Part shown: in pieces, positions 15,691-20,507 of the stretch | Layout of the letters: each line of letters begins with the position of its first letter | How positions within the stretch are numbered: the stretch's first letter is position 1 | Origin: SLQH01 sp964612995 | GTDB taxonomy: Bacteria; Planctomycetota; UBA11346 | DNA: 20,507 bases | NCBI GenBank assembly: GCA_964612995.1 | Contig: CAZTGE010000072.1 | Coordinates: 1 to 20,507 of the forward strand | Direction: 5' to 3' | Translations under genes and position numbers: made by a program | The notes under the pieces: model-generated | Told to the model about the DNA's origin: nothing | The model's database searches: none | The model's input: only the letters and a program-made list of their open reading frames with translations

Positions 15691-15706
15691 TTGCGCCATG
15701 GCGCAA
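15691..15706. promoter_or_regulatory. Perfect 16-base palindrome, candidate operator
   Basis: TTGCGCCATGGCGCAA is a perfect dyad lying 12 bases upstream of the preferred GTG start of the regulator and facing the divergent FAD oxidoreductase. Position and symmetry suit autoregulation or shared control. AraC-type proteins more often use direct repeats, so another regulator could be the binder. Confidence 0.45.
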
Positions 15707-15747
15707 GACGCGCCAGTGCTGGGATGCTATCCTGGGCTACAGGAGAC

Positions 15748-15782
15748 GTGACCACTCAGGCCCATCGGGCATGAGTGGTTAC
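15748..15782 (+). repeat. Hairpin 1: long stem, three-base loop
   Basis: GTGACCACTCAGGCCC pairs with GGGCATGAGTGGTTAC around ATC, with one G-T pair and one mismatch. A degenerate copy lies at 138-167 in reverse orientation. Confidence 0.85.
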
Positions 15783-15797
15783 AGCGCTCTTTTCCGG

Positions 15798-15821
15798 GAC
15801 CCCATCGTACGTGATGGGGTC
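15798..15821 (+). repeat. Hairpin 2: nine-pair perfect stem
   Basis: GACCCCATC pairs with GATGGGGTC around GTACGT. No U run follows. Confidence 0.85.
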
Positions 15822-15837
15822 TGGCGCCGAGTGGTGA

Positions 15838-15872
15838 TGGGCGGATACGTTTCGGCACAGCCGATCCGCCCA
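15838..15872 (+). repeat. Hairpin 3: nine-pair stem with inner stem-loop
   Basis: TGGGCGGAT pairs with ATCCGCCCA. Inside, CGGC pairs with GCCG around ACA, and six bases (ACGTTT) bulge on the left side. Confidence 0.8.
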
Positions 15873-15900
15873 CGCCTGAATCTGCCGGCAGATCCAGGCG
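15873..15900 (+). repeat. Hairpin 4: 28-base palindrome with a single mismatch
   Basis: CGCCTG-A-ATCTGCC is followed directly by GGCAGAT-C-CAGGCG. Only the A/C pair breaks symmetry and there is no spacer, so it could extrude as a cruciform. Confidence 0.85.
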
Positions 15901-15921
15901 AACCACGACAAAGCCAGAGGG

Positions 15922-15945
15922 GTAGGTCCTCACGCAGTGAGGACC
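15922..15945 (+). repeat. Hairpin 5: REP-like, GTAG at the foot of the stem
   Basis: GTAG (15922-15925) leads into GGTCCTCAC, whose first G is the last base of GTAG, paired with GTGAGGACC around GCA. A GTAG-type tetranucleotide at the 5' foot of a hairpin is characteristic of REP elements handled by IS200-like TnpA-REP (RAYT) proteins. Confidence 0.65.
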
Positions 15946-15962
15946 GTAGGGGCGAAGCCCCT
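15946..15962 (+). repeat. Hairpin 6: second REP-like unit, GTAG plus short stem
   Basis: GTAG (15946-15949) leads into AGGGGC paired with GCCCCT around GAA. With hairpin 5 it makes a tandem REP-like pair in the same orientation. Confidence 0.65.
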
Positions 15963-15973
15963 GAGTAGTTGCC

Positions 15974-15978
15974 AGGAG
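15974..15978 (+). promoter_or_regulatory. Ribosome-binding site (AGGAG) of the FAD oxidoreductase
   Basis: AGGAG lies eight bases before ATG 15987 and two bases past the hairpin element. It excludes the TTG six codons upstream. Confidence 0.65.
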
Positions 15979-15986
15979 ACATTACC

Positions 15987-17837
15987 ATGCTCGACGCCGC
16001 CACCGCCCACCAGCGCGATCACCATTATGACGTCTGCGTTGTCGGCGGCGGGATGTCCGGTCTGTGCGCCGCGCTCGCCGCCGCCCGGCACGGCGCTCGG
16101 ACCTGCCTGGTCCACGATCGGCCGGTGCTCGGCGGCAACGCCTCCTCCGAGGTGCGGATGCACATCTGTGGCGCCCGCGGCCCCGACCACAAGGAGACCG
16201 GGCTGCTCGAGGAGCTCCAGCTGGCCAATCAGGCGCGCAACCCGCTGGCGAACCACTTCGTCTGGGACGCGGTCATGCGCGACGCGGCGATGGTCCAGCC
16301 GGGCTTGGACCTGCTGCTCAACTGCACGTGTACCGGGGTCACGGCGACCGGTCCGGCGGAGGCGCGGCAGATCGAGGCGATCAGCTGTTGGCAGCTGACG
16401 ACCCAGACCTGGCACCGGATCACCGCGACCAGTTTCATCGATTGCTCCGGCGACGGCGTGCTGGCCGTTGACAGCGGCGCGCAGTACATGTGGGGGCGCG
16501 AGGCGCGCGGCGCCTGGGACGAGGACATCGAACCGCCGCAGGCCGATACGCGGACCATGGGCAACTCGCTGCTGATCCAGGTGCGCGAAGGCGAGCGCCC
16601 GGTGCGATTCACCCCGCCGCCGACGGCCTACCGTTTCGGCCCCGATGATTTCCCCTGCCGGCTCAAGGGTGTGCATGGTCATAATTACTGGTGGATCGAG
16701 CTCGGCGGTCTCGCCGACACCATTCGCGACGCAGAGTCGATCGGCGAGGAGCTGCATCGGGCGGTGTGGGGAGTGTGGGACTACATCAAGAACGTCGCGC
16801 CCGAGCGCGAAGCGGCGGCGTGCTGGGAGCTGGAGTGGGTCGGCGCCTTGCCGGGCAAGCGCGAGAACCGCCGTTTCTGCGGGTTGCACGTGCTCAACCA
16901 GAACGAGGTCACTGCCGGTGGCGACTTCCCGGATATCGTCGCCTACGGCGGCTGGTCGATGGACGATCACCATCCGGCCGGCTTGCTCTACCCCGATCAT
17001 CCGACCGTGCATCATCCGGCACCCTCGCCCTACGGCATCCCCTATCGCTGCCTGGTCTCGCGCAACGTGCGCAACCTGCTGTTCGCCGGTCGCACCATCT
17101 CGGCCAGCCATGCGGCCATGTCGACGACCCGGGTTATGGCCACCTGCGCCCTGCTCGGACAGGCCGCAGGGACCGCGGCGGCGCTCTGCTGTGCGCGCGG
17201 CTGCGAGCCCGCGCAGCTGTATCCGACCGGCATCGCCGCGCTCCAGGCGGCCCTGATGGATGACGACGTCTGGCTTCCAGGGCGCGCGCGCGCGACAGAC
17301 CCGCTGGCCGAGGCGGCGACCTGCAGCGCCCCGGTGCTGTGCAGTGGGCACGATCGGCCGGTGAACGGCGATTCGCAGGCATGGTGCGGCAATGTCGGCA
17401 GCCCGGTCACCTTCCGCTGGTCGGCGCCCCAGCCGATCGCAGGGCTGCGCCTGGTCTGCGACAGCGACCTGGGCGACAACAAGCGCATGCCCTTCCGCTA
17501 TCCCGCCACGCTCGCCGTGCCCGCATGCCTGCTGCGCGATGCCCGTGTCGAGATCGATACCGGCGACGGTGTCTGGCGGGTGGTCGATCGGATCAGCGAC
17601 AACCACCAGCGCCTGATCCGGCGCGCCATCGCGTGCGAAGCCACCGCCCTGCGCATCGTGCCGGAACGGACCTGGGGTGGTGGCGAGGCGGTCCGGCTGT
17701 TTGCGGCCGAGCCGCAGGCCCAGCCCCCGCAGCGGCGGCTACCCGATCCGCAGCGCCCGAGCTGGCGGCAGCGGGTCGCGGCGGTGGATCCGGCCGATCT
17801 CGCACCGCCGGCCAATCCGGGGCGCGCTCGCGGTTGA
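15987..17837 (+). CDS. FAD-dependent oxidoreductase (PF12831-like, GGNASSE type)
   Basis: This 616-residue protein begins with a dinucleotide-binding fold: DVCVVGGGMSGLCAALAAAR (residues 15-34) carries the GxGxxG-type loop. It is followed by PVLGGNASSEVRMHICGA, the hallmark of a large uncharacterised family common in Lentisphaerota and Planctomycetota. The far FAD-binding element appears as NLLFAGRTISASHAAMSTTR (about 364-383). From about residue 450 the chain reads as a beta-sandwich (VTFRWSAPQPIAGLRLVCDS and onward), resembling F5/8-type or jelly-roll modules. No signal peptide is evident, so it is probably cytoplasmic. ATG 15987 is set by AGGAG. Being divergent from the XylR-like regulator suggests sugar-responsive expression. 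Homologues often sit in carbohydrate-use clusters; the substrate is unknown. Confidence 0.9.
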   Translation: MLDAATAHQRDHHYDVCVVGGGMSGLCAALAAARHGARTCLVHDRPVLGGNASSEVRMHICGARGPDHKETGLLEELQLANQARNPLANHFVWDAVMRDAAMVQPGLDLLLNCTCTGVTATGPAEARQIEAISCWQLTTQTWHRITATSFIDCSGDGVLAVDSGAQYMWGREARGAWDEDIEPPQADTRTMGNSLLIQVREGERPVRFTPPPTAYRFGPDDFPCRLKGVHGHNYWWIELGGLADTIRDAESIGEELHRAVWGVWDYIKNVAPEREAAACWELEWVGALPGKRENRRFCGLHVLNQNEVTAGGDFPDIVAYGGWSMDDHHPAGLLYPDHPTVHHPAPSPYGIPYRCLVSRNVRNLLFAGRTISASHAAMSTTRVMATCALLGQAAGTAAALCCARGCEPAQLYPTGIAALQAALMDDDVWLPGRARATDPLAEAATCSAPVLCSGHDRPVNGDSQAWCGNVGSPVTFRWSAPQPIAGLRLVCDSDLGDNKRMPFRYPATLAVPACLLRDARVEIDTGDGVWRVVDRISDNHQRLIRRAIACEATALRIVPERTWGGGEAVRLFAAEPQAQPPQRRLPDPQRPSWRQRVAAVDPADLAPPANPGRARG

Positions 17838-17849
17838 TCGCGCCCGGCC

Positions 17850-18704
17850 TCAGCCGGTCAGGATCCCCAGGCAGAGCAGGCCATACCAGGTGTACTCGGT
17901 GTCGACGGCTTTTTCGAAGGCGTGTGGGCGGAAGCCGCCACGTTCGTCCCACAGGGCGTCGAGGAAGCGCAGGCAGGGCTGGCGTACCGGTTCCAGGCGT
18001 TCGGGGGTGAAGCTCAGCGCCGTCAGGGCCGTGGCGGTCGAGAGCAGATCGGGCAGCGGGACCAGCGGTGAGGCCATGAACCCGCCGTTGCGATGCAGTC
18101 GTTGCAGCAGCCAGTCGGTCAGCGCCGGGTCGACGTCGAGGCCGAGGTGGCGGCGCAGGGTGATCACGCCGGCGGTGACCGCGGTCAGGCCGTATTCCTG
18201 CCCGGGCTGGTTGGCGTAGGCGCCATCCTCGCTGCGCGCAGCGTAGAGCGCCTCGATCATCCGCTCGAGTTCGGGCGGCGGCCGGCCGAGGTCCTCGTAT
18301 ACGGCGTAGGCGAGGTAGCAGCCGTAGGCGGAGGCGCGGCTGGCGCTGGCGTCCTCGTTGTAGCCGCCGTCGGAGGCGCGATGCCGTTCCACTGCCGCGA
18401 TGATGGCGTCGCAGACCCCCGGGGCGCAGCCACCGAGATCGGTCCAGGCGCGGGCGAGGCAAGCGAGGTGGATCAGATCGAGCTTGGCCGGCGTGAAGGA
18501 CTCGAGGTAGACGCTGGTGCGGAAGGGCGCCGATTCACCGAGGGCGAGCAGCCCTTCGAGGCCGAAAAGGGTGTAGTAGAGATCCTCGCGCTTGCCGCGA
18601 CCACGAAAGCCGCCGCCACGGCCGAGGCGATCGCGCAGCAGGGCGACGACCGTGGGCCTGGCCTCGCCCAGGGCCGGTCCGGCGGCCTCGAGATGCGCCC
18701 GCAT
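17850..18704 (-). CDS. Prenyltransferase/squalene-oxidase repeat protein (alpha/alpha toroid)
   Basis: The 284-residue protein has five toroid repeats, each with a GG or DG-[AGF] turn: GGFRGRGKREDLYYTLFGLE (31-50), SDGGYNED (111-118), EDGAYANQ (159-166), NGGFMASPL (206-214) and RGGFRPHAF (255-263). The fold is that of protein geranylgeranyl/farnesyltransferase beta subunits. However, the zinc-binding Cys is missing after Asp219 (PDLLSTA where DxC is expected), and Tyr271 stands where the zinc-ligand His is expected (DTEYTWYG), so ordinary zinc-dependent protein prenylation is unlikely. ATG 18704 has no clear ribosome-binding site; TTG 18734, with GGGGA about ten bases upstream, is a good alternative. 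It is divergent from the polyprenyl synthase and ends 12 bases from the FAD oxidoreductase. Confidence 0.83.
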   Translation of the reverse strand: MRAHLEAAGPALGEARPTVVALLRDRLGRGGGFRGRGKREDLYYTLFGLEGLLALGESAPFRTSVYLESFTPAKLDLIHLACLARAWTDLGGCAPGVCDAIIAAVERHRASDGGYNEDASASRASAYGCYLAYAVYEDLGRPPPELERMIEALYAARSEDGAYANQPGQEYGLTAVTAGVITLRRHLGLDVDPALTDWLLQRLHRNGGFMASPLVPLPDLLSTATALTALSFTPERLEPVRQPCLRFLDALWDERGGFRPHAFEKAVDTEYTWYGLLCLGILTG

Positions 18705-18854
18705 GCGTTCGCGCAGGGTCGGTGTGGTGGTCAACGTGAGCGGTCCCCGATCGTCTTCGTTGATTGTCCATCCTCTGCCGGGGTGGGTCGAATCAAGCCG
18801 AGTCGCGGGGTGTGCGGGTGCGGTGTCTGCTAACGCGTTTGCTTGACCAGACTT

Positions 18855-18860
18855 GATAAT
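18855..18860 (+). promoter_or_regulatory. Candidate -10 box for the polyprenyl synthase operon
   Basis: GATAAT, preceded by TT, lies about 52 bases before ATG 18913 in the most AT-rich patch of the divergent spacer (18828-18860). No good -35 hexamer lies 16-18 bases upstream. The candidate rests on this one hexamer and its position. Confidence 0.3.
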
Positions 18861-18900
18861 GCGGGACAACGCCGGCGTGGGCGCGCGTGGTGGCGGTCCG

Positions 18901-18910
18901 GGAGGTGGAG
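18901..18910 (+). promoter_or_regulatory. Strong ribosome-binding site (GGAGGTGGAG) of the polyprenyl synthase
   Basis: GGAGG ends seven bases before ATG 18913. It fixes the start over the ATG at 18859 and an earlier non-standard codon at 18853, which would add a Gly-rich tail without homology. Confidence 0.75.
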
Positions 18911-18912
18911 AC

Positions 18913-19929
18913 ATGCACGACGACGATCGCAAGCGGATGGCCCGTCGTGCCCGGATCGGTCAGGTCTACCTCCAGGTCCAGGCCTGGTTCGATCGCGACG
19001 CCCTGCGGGCGGTCCTGCGCGCCGACACCGGCCAGACCGAGGACATCGCGCTCGAGTGGCTGGCCAAGGCGGGCAAGCGCTTCCGCCCCTTCCTGGTCGC
19101 CTGCATGCACCTCGCCTTGCGCGACGAGCCCGAGGACGCTCCGATCCCGGAGTCGATCCAGCGTCTCGCGGTGGCGGTGGAGTGCATCCACAAGGGCTCG
19201 CTGATCTACGACGACATCCAGGATGCCGACGAGCAGCGCTACGGCGAACCGGCGATCCACACGATCCACGGCGTGCCCGTCGCCCTCACCGCGGCGCTGC
19301 TGCTGCTCGGCTGGGGCTATCGGCTGATCGGCGAGTGCGACGAATTCTCGCCGACCACCGCGCGGATGCTCCACCTCGCCTACCAGGGCCACTGCGAGCT
19401 CTGCCACGGCCAGGGTGGCGAGCTGTGCTGGATGCGCGATCCGCATCCGCTCAGCGCGCAGGAGGTCCTCGACATCTTCCGCTGGAAGACCGCGCCGAGT
19501 TTCGACGTGGTCTTCCGCCTGCCGTTGATCTACCATGGCTGTGACGATGCGCTGCATCGCAGCCTGGAGCAGTTCGCCGGCATCGTCGGCGTCGCCTACC
19601 AGGTCCAGGACGACCTGCAGGACTTCCACGGTCGTGGCGATGTCGATGACATCGAATCCCACCGCCCGTCGATCGTGCTCGCCTATGCCCACGAACTGGC
19701 GACCGGCGCGGCCCGCGAACGCATCGCCACCGCCTGGTGCGGCGCGGGCGGCGAGCCGCCGGAAGCCATCCGTGCGCTGGTGCGCGAGGTCGGTGCGGTC
19801 GATCGCGCCCGCGACACCCTCTCCGAGCTCAAAGCCGAGGCCGGCGGCATTCTCGCGGCGATAGACAACGCGGATCTGCGCGACCTGCTGCAGCAGGTGA
19901 TGGAGACGATCCTCGGGGTGGAGGGCTGA
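18913..19929 (+). CDS. Polyprenyl diphosphate synthase (trans-isoprenyl chain elongation)
   Basis: This 338-residue class I isoprenoid synthase has GKRFRP (54-59), which binds isopentenyl diphosphate. The first aspartate motif is DDIQD (100-104) and the second is DDLQD (233-237). The helix with CHGQGGEL (164-171) matches the family's GQ-containing helix. It builds a linear prenyl diphosphate in the cytoplasm. Small residues (Gly95, Ser96) before the first aspartate motif suggest a product longer than farnesyl, but length is not certain. ATG 18913 is set by GGAGGTGGAG. A lipoprotein gene follows four bases after the stop and the toroid-repeat gene is divergent upstream, so the product may feed an isoprenoid used at the membrane. 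It could serve quinone, carotenoid or cyclase-substrate synthesis. Confidence 0.92.
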   Translation: MHDDDRKRMARRARIGQVYLQVQAWFDRDALRAVLRADTGQTEDIALEWLAKAGKRFRPFLVACMHLALRDEPEDAPIPESIQRLAVAVECIHKGSLIYDDIQDADEQRYGEPAIHTIHGVPVALTAALLLLGWGYRLIGECDEFSPTTARMLHLAYQGHCELCHGQGGELCWMRDPHPLSAQEVLDIFRWKTAPSFDVVFRLPLIYHGCDDALHRSLEQFAGIVGVAYQVQDDLQDFHGRGDVDDIESHRPSIVLAYAHELATGAARERIATAWCGAGGEPPEAIRALVREVGAVDRARDTLSELKAEAGGILAAIDNADLRDLLQQVMETILGVEG

Positions 19930-19933
19930 GGGC

Positions 19934-20449
19934 GTGGCGCGCGGCGCCTCCACTCGCCCGTTCGCCCTGCTCGCTGCGCTGCTGGTGCTGATCGGTTGCG
20001 GCGAGGACAAGCTCTACGATCTGTACATCGATCGCGCGCCCGGGGTGCAGGAACACCACGTGATCACCTCGCGCGCCAACCTCGATCGCATCGCTGAAGG
20101 CCTGCTGGCCGAGATTCGCGATGGCCGCGTGGTGCTCCGACCGGACGGCCAGACGCCCGCGATCCAGGGAGTGTTCGTCCGCACCGAGAACGAACGCGAG
20201 GTGCAGACCGCGGCCGGGACCCACCGGACCGCCACCACCCTGCGCATCGCATCGCCGCGTTTCGTGTTGCACGCCCCCGGCAGCACCGGCGAATGGCCCG
20301 TCTCGGCCGACGTCGCCGACGACGATGCCAGCTGGCAGTGCCACGCCGCCGGCAAGCTGGATTACGTGATGTCGTTGATCCTGTCCCGCATCCATACGAC
20401 CATGGTGGACACCTGCGAGCGGCACGGAGCCCCGGACTCGGATCCATGA
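19934..20449 (+). CDS. Putative lipoprotein of unknown function
   Basis: The 171-residue protein begins with a lipoprotein signal: basic start, hydrophobic core ALLAALLVLI and lipobox LIGC with Cys22. The +2 residue is Gly, which in Gram-negative cells does not signal inner-membrane retention. The mature part is short, hydrophilic and probably beta-rich (GRVVLRPDGQTPAIQGVFVRT, then TTLRIASPRFVLHA) with two further Cys (about C135 and C160) that could form a disulfide. I do not recognise the family. The GTG start lies four bases after the polyprenyl synthase stop, with GAGG inside that gene's end as a likely ribosome-binding site, so the two should be co-transcribed. Confidence 0.7.
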   Translation: MARGASTRPFALLAALLVLIGCGEDKLYDLYIDRAPGVQEHHVITSRANLDRIAEGLLAEIRDGRVVLRPDGQTPAIQGVFVRTENEREVQTAAGTHRTATTLRIASPRFVLHAPGSTGEWPVSADVADDDASWQCHAAGKLDYVMSLILSRIHTTMVDTCERHGAPDSDP

Positions 20450-20455
20450 GGTTTT

Positions 20456-20470
20456 GTAACTACTCAGGCC
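20456..20470 (+). repeat. Copy of the repeat end GTAACTACTCAGGCC at the right edge
   Basis: It differs from the start of the 15748 element at two positions (GTGACCACTCAGGCC) and is inverted relative to the copy at 138-167. The rest of any element lies beyond or is absent: the following bases do not repeat hairpin 1. The window then ends in ACCACAGAGAACACAGAG, a sequence type often seen between genes. Confidence 0.55.
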
Positions 20471-20507
20471 TATTCCTGTGCTCTCATAAACCACAGAGAA
20501 CACAGAG

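Larger units (their letters stand above)
15748..15972 (+). repeat. Multi-hairpin element of about 225 bases with related inverted ends
   Basis: Nearly every base falls in one of six successive stem-loops, listed separately. The ends are related: GTGACCACTCAGG at the left, and CTGAGTAGTTGCC at the right, whose complement matches the left end at 10 of 13 positions. Related ends recur at 138-167 and 20456-20470. No reading frame fits the element. It fills most of the space between the regulator and the FAD oxidoreductase and ends inside the latter's leader, just before its ribosome-binding site. It may be a non-autonomous mobile palindromic element (REP/IS200-IS605 type or MITE-like), or a structured RNA leader. 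Confidence 0.75.

Noticed and set aside
15748..15972. A CRISPR array
   Set aside because: The stems are all different in sequence, with no regular repeat-spacer spacing and no cas genes.
15930..17606. A 558-residue open frame antisense to the FAD oxidoreductase
   Set aside because: No recognisable domain. The opposite strand has a clear FAD-binding fold and an AGGAG site.

Overview
This is a high-GC bacterial window that is almost fully coding. Fifteen well-supported protein genes and one poorly understood small gene are packed with short gaps and frequent overlaps. I see no rRNA, tRNA, transposase gene or CRISPR array. Several features resemble the Planctomycetota/Lentisphaerota/Kiritimatiellota group: a GGNASSE-type FAD oxidoreductase, a XylR-like AraC regulator, a GH39-type glycosidase, a zinc peptidase fused to TPR-like repeats, and abundant GTG/TTG starts. 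This is an inference from gene content only; no marker gene fixes the taxonomy.

Layout. (1) 1-209: a non-coding left edge with a dispersed-repeat fragment and a degenerate hairpin. (2) 210-3209, plus strand: three overlapping genes for a U32-family protein, a SAM methyltransferase and a type III polyketide synthase. This is the most interesting functional unit. (3) 3194-5038, minus strand: a UPF0047/YjbQ protein, a PF04199 cyclase/formamidase-like hydrolase and a five-segment membrane protein. (4) 5233-5988, plus strand: a 23S rRNA pseudouridine synthase. (5) 5993-7077, minus strand: an iron-sulfur flavoprotein and an unrecognised small protein, followed at 7144-7243 by a large inverted repeat. 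(6) 7345-12599, minus strand: a squalene-hopene-cyclase-like protein, then a GH39-type glycosidase and an MFS transporter that look co-transcribed. (7) 12732-14567, plus strand: an exported zinc peptidase with TPR-like repeats. (8) 14570-17837: a XylR-like regulator divergent from an FAD-dependent oxidoreductase, separated by a run of six hairpins. (9) 17850-20449: a prenyltransferase-fold (alpha/alpha toroid) protein divergent from a polyprenyl diphosphate synthase, which is followed by a lipoprotein. (10) The right edge carries another copy of the repeat end.

How it may work together. The U32-methyltransferase-PKS operon resembles bacterial phenolic-lipid operons, but a U32 protein with eight clustered cysteines stands where a flavin hydroxylase would be expected. 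U32 proteins such as UbiU/UbiV hydroxylate quinone precursors without oxygen, so an anaerobic route to a hydroxylated, methylated aromatic polyketide is a reasonable hypothesis. Elsewhere the window holds a polyprenyl diphosphate synthase, a class II terpene-cyclase-like protein and a second toroid protein lacking the zinc ligands of protein prenyltransferases, but no squalene synthase. The GH39, MFS, FAD oxidoreductase and XylR-like genes look like a carbohydrate-use module.

Repeats. The 15748-15972 element consists almost entirely of stem-loops, two of them preceded by GTAG as in REP elements. Related ends occur at 138-167 (reverse orientation) and 20456-20470 (forward), so most of the window lies between inverted copies.
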